DNA of 64,000 bases, taken from assembly GCF_041378895.1 (NCBI RefSeq), contig NZ_CP144212.1, forward strand, positions 647,001 through 711,000, given 5' to 3'. Below the pieces are notes generated by a model that saw nothing but the letters and a program-made list of their open reading frames with translations, was not told the DNA's origin and did no database searches. The DNA comes from Dechloromonas sp. ZY10. GTDB taxonomy: Bacteria; Pseudomonadota; Gammaproteobacteria; Burkholderiales; Rhodocyclaceae. Shown one piece after another: positions 1 through 9,174 of the stretch (positions are counted from its first letter, which is position 1; each line of letters starts with the position of its first letter). The translations under genes and the position numbers were made by a program.

Positions 1-284
1 GCCTTGTCGAATTCGTCAGGCATGTGGTTGCGAATCAGCATGTCCTTGAGCGCGCGCACTTCATTTTGCGCCGCGTTGCGTGCCGCAGTGACATGTCCCT
101 GCAGCCGGGTCGAATGTTCGACGGCGGCAGCTACCTGGGTGATTTCATCGCGGAAGGTGGCCAGCGCAAACAATGCGGCAGCCAGCAGCAACAGGCCGAA
201 CAGCGCACTGCTGCCGGCCATCAGCAGCAGGCGGGTGCGCACGGAAAGCGTGCTGGAGCGGGAGGCAGTGCGTGATTTGGGCAT
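1..284 (-). CDS. N-terminal fragment of a membrane sensor, probably a methyl-accepting chemotaxis protein
   Basis: The reading frame starts at 284 and runs off the left edge, so only about 94 residues are visible. It begins with a short basic stretch (MPKSRTASRSSTLSVRTR), then a single hydrophobic segment at about residues 19-44. A helical, probably periplasmic, region follows (FRDEITQVAAAVEHSTRLQG). This is the usual start of a chemoreceptor or other four-helix-bundle sensor. The HAMP and signalling domains lie outside the window, so a sensor kinase or diguanylate cyclase is equally possible. No strong ribosome binding site precedes the ATG. Confidence 0.6.
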   Translation of the reverse strand, partial: MPKSRTASRSSTLSVRTRLLLMAGSSALFGLLLLAAALFALATFRDEITQVAAAVEHSTRLQGHVTAARNAAQNEVRALKDMLIRNHMPDEFDK

Positions 285-373
285 GATTTGAGAATTCTGC
301 AAAAGATGGTGAATTCTCGAATTGCCGTGTTACACCCCGATTGCAGTTTATCCCTGAGATTTTCAGGGTTTTT

Positions 374-387
374 CACGGTCGACCGTG
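374..387. repeat. CGGTCGACCG palindrome copy at the 3' end of rpiA
   Basis: CACGGTCGACCGTG is a perfect 14-bp palindrome preceded by TTT. It lies just beyond the intrinsic terminator downstream of rpiA. It is one of at least eight CGGTCGACCG copies in the window (see findings). Confidence 0.75.
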
Positions 388-396
388 CGTAAAGCA

Positions 397-424
397 AAAA
401 ACCCGGCACTGGCCGGGTTTTTTT
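397..424. terminator. Bidirectional intrinsic terminator between rpiA and the sensor gene
   Basis: A 7-bp stem (ACCCGGC/GCCGGGT) with a four-base loop is flanked by an A-run on the left and a T-run on the right. The minus-strand reading terminates rpiA, whose stop codon is at 445. Confidence 0.8.
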
Positions 425-444
425 GCCTGGAGGCAGAAGGCAGG

Positions 445-1113
445 TCAGCCGCTGCGGCGTACGCCTTCGGCGGTCCCGAGCAGCAGCACGTCGGCCGGGC
501 GCAAGGCGAACAGGCCGTTGGTGACGACGCCGACGATCTGGTTGATCTCGGCTTCGAGGGCCTTGGGGTCGGCGATCTGCAGGCCGTGCACATCGAGAAT
601 CTCGTTGCCGTTGTCGGTGATGAAGCCGGTCCGCAGTTGCGGCCGGCCGCCAAGTTTCTCCAGTTGCCGGGCAACGTGGGCGCGGGCCATGGGAATCACT
701 TCGACCGGCAGCGGGAACTTGCCCATCACGGCGACCTGCTTCGAGCCGTCGGCGATGCAGACGAAGGTCCTGGCGACCGCAGCGACGATTTTTTCGCGGG
801 TCAGCGCGCCGCCACCACCCTTGATCATGTTCAGCCCGGCATCGACTTCGTCGGCGCCGTCGACATAAACCGGGATGTCGCTGACTTCGTTGAGGTCGAA
901 GACAGCAATGCCGTGGCTCTCCAGGCGTTTGCGGGTGGCTTCGGAACTGGCCACGGCGCCGCGGTAACGGTCCTTTTGCCGGGCCAGCGCGTCGATGAAG
1001 AAATTGGCGGTTGAGCCGGTGCCGACGCCGACGATGCAGCCTTGCGGTGCATTTTCGGCGACATAGTCGGCGGCGGCCTGGGCTACGGCCTGTTTCAGTT
1101 CGTCTTGGGTCAT
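445..1113 (-). CDS. rpiA: Ribose-5-phosphate isomerase A
   Basis: RpiA interconverts ribose 5-phosphate and ribulose 5-phosphate in the non-oxidative pentose phosphate pathway. The product is 222 residues from the MTQDELKQ start, close to the usual ~220. Family motifs are present: the phosphate-binding [15 protein letters not shown], the VDGADEVD active-site segment with its catalytic Asp pair, and [14 protein letters not shown]. The frame extends 33 codons further upstream, but that part is not conserved in character, so the ATG at 1113 is preferred. The gene is monocistronic and ends at a bidirectional terminator. Confidence 0.96.
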   Translation of the reverse strand: MTQDELKQAVAQAAADYVAENAPQGCIVGVGTGSTANFFIDALARQKDRYRGAVASSEATRKRLESHGIAVFDLNEVSDIPVYVDGADEVDAGLNMIKGGGGALTREKIVAAVARTFVCIADGSKQVAVMGKFPLPVEVIPMARAHVARQLEKLGGRPQLRTGFITDNGNEILDVHGLQIADPKALEAEINQIVGVVTNGLFALRPADVLLLGTAEGVRRSG

Positions 1114-1341
1114 GATCGGGGTCCTGCGGCAAGGGCGGCATTTGAGAGTGGTGGCAATTTTACCGGCAAACCCGGTGCCGCCGGCAGTCGCGCGGCGAAT
1201 TGCGCTGGTCATTGAGGCCGGCGGCCGGTGTCAGCCATAGCTTGTCATACGGCTTGCCGGGCGATGGCGCTACACTAGGCGTCTGCTCCGCAAGCGTATT
1301 TTGCGTTTGCCGGAGAGCAGTCGTTTTCAGGGAGATGATCT

Positions 1342-1776
1342 ATGCAGAGCGAAGATTCTGCGCCGCCGGAAGCCATTCCGGAAAAGCCTTTGCGGCGGCG
1401 GGCGGCAAGTGCCGAGGGTGTCTTGCAGCGGCAGCAGCAGGCCCTGGCCGAGGCGTTGGCGCTGGCCCAGTCGATCGATTATCAGGCCCAACCGGCGATC
1501 CCGCCGGAACTGCTGCCGCGCGGCAAGGCGGCCAAGGGGCGCAAGCCGGAATGGGTGCGTGGCCGTTATCGCCTGACCCCGGCGGAGCGCCGCCAACTCG
1601 ACGAACTCAAGGTCCATGCCCGCAGTCTCGAACTCAAGGTGCGCAAGAATGAACTGCTGCGCGCCGGCCTGTTGCTGCTTGGCGCGCTCAACGAAATCGA
1701 GCTCAAGGCGGTATTGCTGCGGATCGACGGGGTTACCCGGGTGCCGGCGTCTGGCTCCCGGAAAGGCCGACGCTGA
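1342..1776 (+). CDS. Small ribbon-helix-helix-like protein upstream of pstS
   Basis: This is a 144-residue basic protein that I cannot assign to a named family. The N-terminal half is rich in Ala, Arg and Gln and may form a helix (AEGVLQRQQQALAEALALAQ). The C-terminal part, about residues 75-120, looks like a ribbon-helix-helix: a short strand (GRYRLTP) followed by two helices (ERRQLDELKVHARSLEL, KVRKNELLRAGLLLLGAL). That suggests DNA binding. It sits directly upstream of the Pho box in the same direction as pstS, so a link to phosphate or polyphosphate control is possible but unproven. Confidence 0.65.
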   Translation: MQSEDSAPPEAIPEKPLRRRAASAEGVLQRQQQALAEALALAQSIDYQAQPAIPPELLPRGKAAKGRKPEWVRGRYRLTPAERRQLDELKVHARSLELKVRKNELLRAGLLLLGALNEIELKAVLLRIDGVTRVPASGSRKGRR

Positions 1777-1812
1777 GCGGCTCCGGGGCTTGCTGACGGC
1801 GGGATTGCCGAA

Positions 1813-1842
1813 TTGTTACAGCCTGTCATTTGACTGTAACAA
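1813..1842 (+). promoter_or_regulatory. Pho box (PhoB site) of the pst-pho operon
   Basis: CTGTCATTTGACTGTAAC at 1823-1840 fits the Pho box architecture, two 7-base direct repeats (CTGTCAT and CTGTAAC) separated by 4 bases. It lies about 58 bases before the pstS start. A perfect 9-bp inverted repeat (TTGTTACAG at 1813-1821 and CTGTAACAA at 1834-1842) overlaps it, so the second PhoB half-site is also a dyad arm. PhoB, encoded downstream in the same cluster, is the expected activator under phosphate limitation. Confidence 0.85.
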
Positions 1843-1897
1843 AGCCTGCGTAAGCTGCATGGCAATCCAGTTCATCTTCAGCAGAGGAGTACCCCGA

Positions 1898-2899
1898 ATG
1901 TCGCACAAGCATACTGTTGCCCGTTTCCTCGCCCTCGCCGGCGTTGCCTTCTTCGGTGCCCAGGCCGCTCAGGCCCAGGTGATCAAGATTGATGGTTCCT
2001 CGACCGTCTATCCGATCACCGAGGCGGTTGCCGAGGAATTCCAGAAAGCCAAGAAAAACGCAGTCAAGGTGACTGTTGGCATCTCCGGTACCGGCGGTGG
2101 CTTCAAGAAGTTCTGCCGTGACGAAACCGATCTGTCGAACGCTTCGCGTCCGATCACCAAGAAGGAAATGGAAGACTGCAAGGCCGCTGGCGTCGAGTAC
2201 GTCGAAATGCCGGTCGCTTTCGATGCGCTGACTGTCGTCATCAATCCCAAGAACAGCTTCCTCAAGGAAGCCACCGTCGCCGAACTGAAGGCGATGTGGG
2301 AACCGGCCGCTCAAGGCAAGGTCACCAAGTGGAACCAGATCAATCCCGCCTGGCCGGATCAGCCGATCAAGCTGTTCGGCGCCGGTGCCGATTCCGGAAC
2401 CTTCGAATACTTCACCGAAGCCATCGTTGGCAAGGCCAAGTCTTCGCGCGGCGACTACACCGCTTCCGAAGACGACAACGTGCTGGTCCAGGGTGTCTCG
2501 CGTGACGTCAATGGCATCGGCTACTTCGGCTATGCCTACTACGCCGAGAACATGGGCAAGCTGAAGGCCTTGCCGATCGTTCCGCCCAAGGGGGGCGCGG
2601 CCGTTTCACCGTCCGAGGAGTCGGTGATCAAGGGGACTTACCAGCCGCTGTCGCGTCCGATCTTCGTCTATGTCAAGGCCAAGTCCTTGCAGAAGCCGGA
2701 AGTCCAGGAGTTCATCGAGTTCTACATGAAGAACGCCGCCAAGCTGACCAAGGAAGTCAAGTACGTGCCGCTGCCGTCGGCCGCCTACACCGGTAACCTG
2801 GAGCATGTGAAGAAGAAGAAGTACGGCACCGTCTTCGGTGGTCAGAACGAAGTCGGCATCACCATCGAAGAGCTGATGCGCCGCGAAGCCAAGATGTAA
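1898..2899 (+). CDS. pstS: Phosphate ABC transporter periplasmic binding protein
   Basis: PstS binds inorganic phosphate in the periplasm and delivers it to PstCA. The product is 333 residues. A cleavable signal peptide (MSHKHTVARFLALAGVAFFG...AQAAQAQ) is followed by the mature start VIKIDGSSTVYPITEAV, where GSSTVYP is a phosphate-contacting motif. Other typical segments are GISGTGGGFKKFC and GAGADSGTFEYFTE. The ATG at 1898 is preceded by AGAGGAG and fits the signal peptide. Expression should be PhoB-dependent through the Pho box upstream. Confidence 0.97.
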   Translation: MSHKHTVARFLALAGVAFFGAQAAQAQVIKIDGSSTVYPITEAVAEEFQKAKKNAVKVTVGISGTGGGFKKFCRDETDLSNASRPITKKEMEDCKAAGVEYVEMPVAFDALTVVINPKNSFLKEATVAELKAMWEPAAQGKVTKWNQINPAWPDQPIKLFGAGADSGTFEYFTEAIVGKAKSSRGDYTASEDDNVLVQGVSRDVNGIGYFGYAYYAENMGKLKALPIVPPKGGAAVSPSEESVIKGTYQPLSRPIFVYVKAKSLQKPEVQEFIEFYMKNAAKLTKEVKYVPLPSAAYTGNLEHVKKKKYGTVFGGQNEVGITIEELMRREAKM

Positions 2900-2927
2900 G
2901 GTCGCCGCTTATTCCGTGACCTGCTCG

Positions 2928-2954
2928 CGCCCCGGCGGCTTGCCTGCCGGGGCG
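2928..2954 (+). promoter_or_regulatory. Intercistronic stem-loop between pstS and pstC
   Basis: A perfect 9-bp GC stem (CGCCCCGGC/GCCGGGGCG) with a 9-base loop fills the 75-base gap. There is no T-run, so it is unlikely to be a strong terminator. Such structures often stabilise the upstream mRNA and leave the binding protein in excess over the membrane subunits. That role is inferred here. Confidence 0.6.
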
Positions 2955-2974
2955 TTCATACAGGAATTCTGTCC

Positions 2975-3925
2975 ATGAATTCGCAAGCCATGTCTGCCAA
3001 AAATACCAACGATCTGCCAGTAGTCAGTGACCGCCTGGCGCATAACGCGATGCGCAATGTCAGCGAGCGCATCATCGAGGGGTTGCTGTTCGCTGCGGCC
3101 GCCGTTTCCGTGCTGACCACGATCGGCATCGTCTATGTGCTGGTATCGGAGTCGATACAGTTCTTCGCCAATGTGCCGCTGATCGACTTCCTGACCGATA
3201 CGCAATGGACGCCGCTGTTCGATGACGCCCACTTCGGGATCATGGTGCTGATTTCCGGGACCCTGGTTTCCTCGACGGTCGCCCTGGCCCTGGCGGTGCC
3301 GATGGGGACGGTGATTGCGATCTATCTGTCGGAGTTCGCCGACAGCCGGGTGCGCGAAGTCGCCAAGCCGATCCTCGAATTGCTGGGCGGGATTCCAACC
3401 ATCGTCTTCGGCTATTTCGCGCTGTTGATGGTGACGCCGCTGCTGCAGAAGATCTTTCCCGAACTGCCGGGCTTTTCGCTGCTGTCGGCCGGCCTGGTGA
3501 TGGGGATCATGATCGTTCCCTACATTGCCTCGTTGTCCGAGGATGCCATGCGTGCGGTGCCGATGAGCCTGCGCGAAGGTGCCTACGCGATGGGGGCGAC
3601 CCGTCTGCACACCGCGCTGACGGTGGTAGTGCCGGCAGCTTTTTCCGGCCTCGCCGCGTCCTACATCCTGGCGATCTCGCGTGCCGTCGGTGAAACCATG
3701 ATCCTGGCGGTGGCTGCCGGGATGCAGCCGAACCTGACCTGGAACCCGATGGAGCCGGCTGCGACGATCACCTCCTACATCGTGCAGGTGGCGCTCGGCG
3801 ATCTGCCGCACGGTTCGATCGGCTATCAGACCATCTTTGCTGCCGGCCTGACGCTGATCCTGATCACCCTGGTGTTCAACATTCTCGGCCAGTGGCTGCG
3901 CCGTAAATTCCGCGAGAACTACTAA
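2975..3925 (+). CDS. pstC: Phosphate ABC transporter permease PstC
   Basis: Inner-membrane permease that forms the phosphate channel with PstA. The product is 316 residues, close to E. coli PstC. It has a short cytoplasmic N-terminus, about six membrane segments and the binding-protein-dependent permease loop around residues 195-225 (MRAVPMSLREGAYAMGATR), which contacts the PstB ATPase. ISRAVGETMILAVAAG follows. GGAATT before the ATG is a reasonable ribosome binding site. pstA follows after one base. Confidence 0.96.
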   Translation: MNSQAMSAKNTNDLPVVSDRLAHNAMRNVSERIIEGLLFAAAAVSVLTTIGIVYVLVSESIQFFANVPLIDFLTDTQWTPLFDDAHFGIMVLISGTLVSSTVALALAVPMGTVIAIYLSEFADSRVREVAKPILELLGGIPTIVFGYFALLMVTPLLQKIFPELPGFSLLSAGLVMGIMIVPYIASLSEDAMRAVPMSLREGAYAMGATRLHTALTVVVPAAFSGLAASYILAISRAVGETMILAVAAGMQPNLTWNPMEPAATITSYIVQVALGDLPHGSIGYQTIFAAGLTLILITLVFNILGQWLRRKFRENY

Positions 3926-3926
3926 G

Positions 3927-4862
3927 ATGCAACAAACCGCATTGACCACCGAGCAGATCCGCGCGCTGATCGCCCGCGGCAAGCTCAAGGACACGCTGTT
4001 CAAGGCCCTGGGGGTACTCTTCCTGGCGATTGGCCTGGCGGTGATCCTGCTTCTGGTGATCGACATGGTCGAGAAAGGCTCCGAGCGTTTCACCGTCGAT
4101 TTCTTCTTCAACTTTGCATCGCGCCGCGCCGCGCAGGCCGGCATTCTCTCGGCCTGGGTCGGTTCCTTGCTGGTGATGCTGGTCACCGCTGTCGCTGCGG
4201 TGCCGATTGGCGTCGCTGCCGGCCTCTATCTGGAGGAGTACGCCAAGCGCAACTGGATCACCGAGATCATCGAGATCAACATCACCAACCTGGCGGCCGT
4301 GCCGTCCATCGTTTATGGCCTGCTGGCGCTCGGGATCTTCGTCTATCAGTTCGGTTTCGGCCAGAGCATCCTCTCCGCCGGCCTGACCCTGGCACTGTTG
4401 ATCCTGCCGATCGTGATCGTGTCGACCCGCGAGGCGATCCGGGCGATTCCGGCAATGATCCGCGAAGCCTCGATGGGCTGTGGCGCGACCCGCTGGCAGA
4501 CTTGCCGCTATCACATCATTCCCTATGCCATGCCCGGTATCCTGACCGGCGTGATCATCGGCCTGGCCCGTGCCATCGGCGAAACCGCCCCGATCATCAC
4601 CATCGGCGCACTGACCTTCATCGCCTTCCTGCCGCCGGCGCCGTTTGCCGAAACCGGCGAGGGCGTGGCCGGACTGTTCGACTGGGTGATGTCGCCCTTC
4701 ACCGTGATGCCGATCCAGATTTTCAACTGGACTTCGCGTCCCGACCCGGCGTTCGAGATCAACGCTGCGGCCGCCGGCTTCGTGCTGATGGTGATGGTGC
4801 TGACGATGAACGGCGTCGCGATCTGGCTGCGCTACAAGATGCGCAAGAACATCAAGTGGTAA
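3927..4862 (+). CDS. pstA: Phosphate ABC transporter permease PstA
   Basis: Second permease subunit of the phosphate transporter, 311 residues. One N-terminal membrane helix is followed by the PstA-type transmembrane block. The cytoplasmic coupling loop is at about residues 167-200 ([19 protein letters not shown]), and [18 protein letters not shown] is the PstA counterpart of the PstC motif. The single-base gap after pstC and the 14-base gap before pstB indicate tight co-expression. Confidence 0.96.
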   Translation: MQQTALTTEQIRALIARGKLKDTLFKALGVLFLAIGLAVILLLVIDMVEKGSERFTVDFFFNFASRRAAQAGILSAWVGSLLVMLVTAVAAVPIGVAAGLYLEEYAKRNWITEIIEINITNLAAVPSIVYGLLALGIFVYQFGFGQSILSAGLTLALLILPIVIVSTREAIRAIPAMIREASMGCGATRWQTCRYHIIPYAMPGILTGVIIGLARAIGETAPIITIGALTFIAFLPPAPFAETGEGVAGLFDWVMSPFTVMPIQIFNWTSRPDPAFEINAAAAGFVLMVMVLTMNGVAIWLRYKMRKNIKW

Positions 4863-4876
4863 CAAGGATTAAGAAC

Positions 4877-5653
4877 ATGCAAAACGATAACCTGACGCTC
4901 AAGGCCGAAGCTCGTAACCTGAACTTCTTCTACGGCGAAAACAAGGCCCTCAAGGGCATCAACATGCCGATCTACGACAAGAAGGTCACCGCGCTGATCG
5001 GTCCTTCCGGCTGTGGCAAATCGACCTACCTGCGCAGCTTCAACCGGATGCACGATCTTTACCCCGGCAACCGTTACGAAGGCGAAATCCGCTTTTACCC
5101 GGACAACACCAATCTGCTCTCGCCGGATGTCGATCCGATCGAAGTGCGGATGCGGGTCGGGATGGTTTTCCAGAAGCCGAATCCCTTCCCCAAGTCGATC
5201 TACGAGAACGTCGCCTATGGTTTGCGGGTGCGCGGTGAAAACAACAAGCGGGTCCTCGATGACAAGGTCGAGCATGCATTGAAGGGGGGGGCGCTGTGGG
5301 ATGAAGTCAAGGATCGTCTGCACGACCTGGCCTCAAACCTCTCCGGCGGCCAGCAGCAGCGCCTGTGTATCGCCCGCGCGCTGGCGACCGATCCCGAACT
5401 GCTGCTGTTCGACGAGCCGACTTCTGCGCTCGACCCGATTGCCACTGGCGCGATCGAGGAACTGGTGCACGAACTGAAAAAGCGCGTCACCATCCTGATC
5501 GTGACCCACAACATGCAGCAGGCGGCGCGGGTGTCCGATTTCACCGCCTACATGTACCTCGGCGAACTGATCGAGTTCGGCAAGACCGACGAGATCTTCA
5601 TCAAGCCGCAGGACAAGCGTACCGAAGACTACATTACCGGCCGAATGGGCTGA
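4877..5653 (+). CDS. pstB: Phosphate ABC transporter ATPase
   Basis: Cytoplasmic ATPase that powers PstCA. The product is 258 residues. Walker A is GPSGCGKST (about residues 42-50), the Q-loop lies in [13 protein letters not shown], the ABC signature is LSGGQQQRL and Walker B is [12 protein letters not shown], with a switch His in VTHNM. The ATG at 4877 follows AAGGATTAAGAAC. The frame is open further upstream inside pstA, but that part is out-of-frame pstA sequence with no ABC character. Confidence 0.97.
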   Translation: MQNDNLTLKAEARNLNFFYGENKALKGINMPIYDKKVTALIGPSGCGKSTYLRSFNRMHDLYPGNRYEGEIRFYPDNTNLLSPDVDPIEVRMRVGMVFQKPNPFPKSIYENVAYGLRVRGENNKRVLDDKVEHALKGGALWDEVKDRLHDLASNLSGGQQQRLCIARALATDPELLLFDEPTSALDPIATGAIEELVHELKKRVTILIVTHNMQQAARVSDFTAYMYLGELIEFGKTDEIFIKPQDKRTEDYITGRMG

Positions 5654-5690
5654 TTTTTACCTGTTTTGCCGCGATTTCAAGGAATACAGC

Positions 5691-6380
5691 ATGAGCGAAA
5701 GCCAACATCTCTCCAGCCAGTTCGACGAAGATCTGGCGCGTTTGCGTACGCACGTCCTGCAGATGGGCGGCCTGGTCGAAACCCAGCTGGCGGCGGCGAT
5801 CGAAGCCTATGCCGCAGGCGAAACTGCAGCCGTCAAGGGGATCGTGGATAACGACCGCAAGGTCAACGACCTGGAAAAGGCAATCGACGACGATTGCGCC
5901 CACATCATCGCCAAGCGCCAGCCGGCAGCTTATGACCTGCGCCTGGTGCTCGGCATCAGCAAGATCGTTACCGACCTGGAGCGGGCCGGCGACGAGGCCA
6001 AGAAAATCGCCAAGGGCGTGCAGCGGATTTACGAAAATGGCCATTTTCCGACCCAGTACGGCGTCGGCATCCGTCATATCGCCGATGCCGCGCTGGCGAT
6101 GATCCGCCAGTCGCTCGACGCCTTTGCCCGCCGCGACGTGGTCCAGGCGCAGAGCGTGATCAAGGCTGACAAGGACATCGACGTCGAATTCAAGTCGATC
6201 ATCCGCCAGCTGATCACTCACATGATGGAAGATCCGCGCACCATCACCACCTCGATCGACATCATCTCGATTGCCCGTGCCATCGAGCGTATCGGCGATC
6301 ACGCCAAGAACGTTTCCGAACAGGTGATCTTCATCGTCGAAGGGCGCGACATCCGCCACCTCAAGGAGGCCGCCAAGTGA
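5691..6380 (+). CDS. phoU: Phosphate-specific transport accessory protein and negative regulator
   Basis: PhoU couples the Pst transporter to PhoR, keeping the Pho response off when phosphate is plentiful. The product is 229 residues made of two PhoU three-helix repeats. Metal-binding and packing motifs are visible at [31 protein letters not shown] and [13 protein letters not shown]. Its 3' end overlaps the GTG start of phoB by four bases, so transport, signal relay and response genes are coupled in translation. Confidence 0.95.
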   Translation: MSESQHLSSQFDEDLARLRTHVLQMGGLVETQLAAAIEAYAAGETAAVKGIVDNDRKVNDLEKAIDDDCAHIIAKRQPAAYDLRLVLGISKIVTDLERAGDEAKKIAKGVQRIYENGHFPTQYGVGIRHIADAALAMIRQSLDAFARRDVVQAQSVIKADKDIDVEFKSIIRQLITHMMEDPRTITTSIDIISIARAIERIGDHAKNVSEQVIFIVEGRDIRHLKEAAK

Positions 6381-7063
6381 CACCGACGATTCTGGTGGTC
6401 GAGGATGAGCCGGCGATCCAGGAACTGATCACCATCAACCTCAAGCACGCCGGTTTCCTGGTGGTCCGTGCCGGCAGCGCCGAAGAGGGCGATTCGGCGA
6501 TCCGCGCCGCCTTGCCCGACCTGGTGATTCTTGACTGGATGCTGCCCGGCCAGTCCGGTGTCGCGCTGGCCAAGAAGCTGCGCGGCGACGAGCGGACCCG
6601 CGAACTGCCGATCATCATGCTGACGGCCCGGGTCCATGAAGAGGACAAGGTCCAGGGGCTGGAGGCCGGAGCCGACGATTACGTGACCAAGCCCTTTTCG
6701 CCGAAGGAACTGGTCGCCCGCGTCCGTGCCGTGCTGCGCCGCAGGGCGCCGCATCTGGCCGGTGAAGCGGTCGAGGTCGGCGGCCTGTCGCTGAACCCGG
6801 CGACGCACCGGGTACTGGCCGGCGAGCAGCCGATCGAACTCGGACCGACCGAATTCCGCTTGCTGTTTTTCTTCATGACGCATCCGGAACGGGTGTATAC
6901 CCGTGCCCAGTTGCTCGACGAAGTCTGGGGCGACCACGTTTTCATCGAGGAACGCACGGTCGACGTCCATATCCGTCGCCTGCGGGCGGCGCTCGAAGCA
7001 ACCGGGCACGACCAGCGGGTCGAGACGGTGCGTGGCACCGGCTACCGTTTTCGCGGAGCCTGA
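6377..7063 (+). CDS. phoB: Phosphate regulon response regulator PhoB
   Basis: OmpR/PhoB-family regulator, 228 residues, starting with GTG inside the phoU stop (GTGA overlap). The receiver domain (about 1-120) has the acidic pocket in VVEDEP, the phospho-acceptor Asp in [10 protein letters not shown] and the conserved Lys in DDYVTKPF. The C-terminal winged helix (about 130-228) includes [29 protein letters not shown] in two parts. It should bind the Pho box upstream of pstS, closing an autoregulatory loop because its own gene lies in that transcription unit. Confidence 0.95.
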   Translation: MTPTILVVEDEPAIQELITINLKHAGFLVVRAGSAEEGDSAIRAALPDLVILDWMLPGQSGVALAKKLRGDERTRELPIIMLTARVHEEDKVQGLEAGADDYVTKPFSPKELVARVRAVLRRRAPHLAGEAVEVGGLSLNPATHRVLAGEQPIELGPTEFRLLFFFMTHPERVYTRAQLLDEVWGDHVFIEERTVDVHIRRLRAALEATGHDQRVETVRGTGYRFRGA

Positions 7064-7066
7064 ACG

Positions 7067-8359
7067 ATGCGTGCGCAACTGTTCCGGGTGCTGGTGCCGA
7101 TTCTCGGCGCGGCATTGCTGGCCTGGCCGGCAGGTTACTTTGCCGGGGCCTGGATCGGCTGGGCGCTGTTCAGCCTGGCGCTGGTCGTGCAATTGCTGTT
7201 CCAGTTGCGCAATTTTTCCCGTCTTGAGCGCTGGTCGCGCAATCCGGTGCTCGATGCTTCGCTCGAAGGCGAAGGTGACTGGGACAATGTGTTCGGTCGC
7301 CTCTACCGTCACGAGAAGGAAATGCGCGGGGTGATCGCTCGCCGCGATGCCGAAATCTCGATGCTGATCGCTGCGGCGCAGGCACTGACCGACGGCGTGG
7401 TCCTGCTCGACCGTAACGACAACATCCTGTTCTGCAACCATACCGCCGAAGACCAGCTGGGGCTGCGCATCGCCAGCGACCGGGGGCAGGCGGTGGTCAA
7501 CCTGGTCCGCCAGCCGGAGTTTGCCGCCTATCTTGAAGGCCGCGACTTCAGCAAGCCACTGACCCTGCGTTCGGACCGGATCAAGGATCTGGTACTCTCG
7601 ATCTACATCATTCCCTACGCCGAGAACAACCGGCTGATGCAGGTCAAGGACGTGACCCAGAGCGAGCGGCTTGACCGCATGCGCCGCGATTTCGTGGCCA
7701 ATGTCTCGCACGAATTGCGCACACCCTTGACGGTGCTGGGCGGCTTCATCGAAACCCTGCAGGAAATCGAGCTTGATGCCGAGGCGCAGGCGCATTACCT
7801 GCAGCTGATGGGCGAACAGTCGAAGCGGATGCTGACCATCGTCCAGGATCTGCTCACCCTGTCGTCAATCGAGGCCTCGCCGCCGCCGGCTTACGAAAGC
7901 ATCGACATGGCCAGCCTGCTCGACAAACTGCAGCGCGATGCCGCCGCCTTGTCCAACGGTCGCCACCAGATCGTGCTCGATAGCGATGGCTGCGGCGACC
8001 TGCGCGGCGCCGAAGGAGAACTGGTCAGTGCCTTCGGCAACCTGGTCGCCAATGCCGTCCGCTATACGCCGGAAGGTGGCACGGTGCGGATTTGCTGGCG
8101 GGCCGATACCAACGGCGGCGAATTTGCTGTCGAAGATAGCGGGATCGGCATCGAGCCGCAGCACATCCCCCGCCTGACCGAGCGTTTTTATCGGGTCGAT
8201 CGCGGCCGCTCCCGCGATGCCGGCGGCACCGGCCTCGGCCTGGCCATTGTCAAGCACGCCCTGAGCCGCCATCAGGCCCGGCTCGAAATCCGCAGCCAGC
8301 CGGGCCATGGCAGTCGTTTCGCAGCCGTTTTCCCGGCCAGCCGGATCAGCGGCGTCTGA
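7067..8359 (+). CDS. phoR: Phosphate regulon sensor histidine kinase PhoR
   Basis: Membrane-anchored kinase of 430 residues that phosphorylates PhoB. Two closely spaced N-terminal membrane segments (about 5-45) with almost no periplasmic part fit PhoR, which senses through Pst/PhoU. A PAS domain (about 100-200) precedes the dimerisation and phospho-acceptor motif FVANVSHELRTPLT. The ATPase domain has the N-box NLVANAVRYTPEGG and G-boxes DSGIGI and GTGLGLAIVKHAL. It begins three bases after phoB. Confidence 0.94.
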   Translation: MRAQLFRVLVPILGAALLAWPAGYFAGAWIGWALFSLALVVQLLFQLRNFSRLERWSRNPVLDASLEGEGDWDNVFGRLYRHEKEMRGVIARRDAEISMLIAAAQALTDGVVLLDRNDNILFCNHTAEDQLGLRIASDRGQAVVNLVRQPEFAAYLEGRDFSKPLTLRSDRIKDLVLSIYIIPYAENNRLMQVKDVTQSERLDRMRRDFVANVSHELRTPLTVLGGFIETLQEIELDAEAQAHYLQLMGEQSKRMLTIVQDLLTLSSIEASPPPAYESIDMASLLDKLQRDAAALSNGRHQIVLDSDGCGDLRGAEGELVSAFGNLVANAVRYTPEGGTVRICWRADTNGGEFAVEDSGIGIEPQHIPRLTERFYRVDRGRSRDAGGTGLGLAIVKHALSRHQARLEIRSQPGHGSRFAAVFPASRISGV

Positions 8360-8374
8360 AACCCCGGCCAGACA

Positions 8375-8413
8375 CGGTCGACCGGAAAAAAGAGCATTTT
8401 TCCCGGTCGACCG
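8375..8413. terminator. Inverted pair of CGGTCGACCG palindromes, probable terminator of the pho operon
   Basis: Two copies (8375-8384 and 8404-8413) lie 15 bases after the phoR stop. The first is followed by an A-run and the second is preceded by a T-run, so the whole can fold as a long hairpin (GGTCGACCGGAAAAA with TTTTTCCCGGTCGACC, one base bulged). The layout resembles paired uptake-sequence terminators in other bacteria. Termination is inferred. Confidence 0.6.
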
Positions 8414-8502
8414 TAAATGAGTCGGGCTGGCATGTTCCTGGCTCGCTCCGGTTAAAATCCGGCCCCGCATTTGCTTAATCGATACCCCTACAGGAGCACT
8501 CC

Positions 8503-9078
8503 ATGTCCGGTCACGGTTTTCACGTCCACGGTCCGCACGATCATGAAATCGAACATGCCGCCCAGCACGGCGGCGACAGCTTCACCTCGCGCATTGCGGT
8601 AACCACCGCCATCCTGTCGACGGTCGGCGCGATCTTCGGCTACATGGGCGGCCATACCCAGAACGCCGCGTTGCTCTACAAGAACGAAGCCGCGATCCAG
8701 AAGACCTCGGCATCGAACCAGTGGAACTACTACCAGGCCAAGAGCAATAAGCAGAACCTGGCCGAACTCTCGATCACGCTGACCAGCGGCGAAGTGCAGG
8801 AGCGCTACAAGAAGGAAGTCGAGCGCTACAAGGAAGAAAAGAAGGAAATCAAGGCCGAGGCCGATAAGCTGGAAGCCACGGCCAAAGAGTTCGACAAGAA
8901 GAGCGAGCAGGAAATGCACGTGCACGAGCGCTGGGCGCTGGCGACCACGCTGCTGCAGATCGCCATCGCCTTGTCGGCGATCGCCCTGCTGACCAAAAAG
9001 CGCTGGCTGCTCGGTGCGGTCTATGGCGCTTCGGCGCTCGGCGTCGCGGTCGGAATCATGGGTTACCTGCACCTCTAA
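8503..9078 (+). CDS. DUF4337 family membrane protein
   Basis: Conserved protein of unknown function, 191 residues. A His-rich N-terminus (HGFHVHGPHDHEIEHAAQHG) precedes a membrane segment at about 32-50. A long charged helix, probably a coiled coil (about 95-142, rich in KEE and KAEADK), follows. Two further membrane segments occupy the C-terminus (about 150-188). The order and the NQWNYYQAKSNKQN segment match DUF4337. ATG at 8503 has a good GGAG upstream. The His-rich head could bind metal, which is inference only. Confidence 0.8.
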   Translation: MSGHGFHVHGPHDHEIEHAAQHGGDSFTSRIAVTTAILSTVGAIFGYMGGHTQNAALLYKNEAAIQKTSASNQWNYYQAKSNKQNLAELSITLTSGEVQERYKKEVERYKEEKKEIKAEADKLEATAKEFDKKSEQEMHVHERWALATTLLQIAIALSAIALLTKKRWLLGAVYGASALGVAVGIMGYLHL

Positions 9079-9174
9079 ACCGCCAGCCGGCGACCGCTGC
9101 GCTGGGCGGCGGTCGTCACCGGGGCGTCATGGCGCTGTCACCGGCGCTTCATCTGCCCCGGCTATCGTCGCGGC

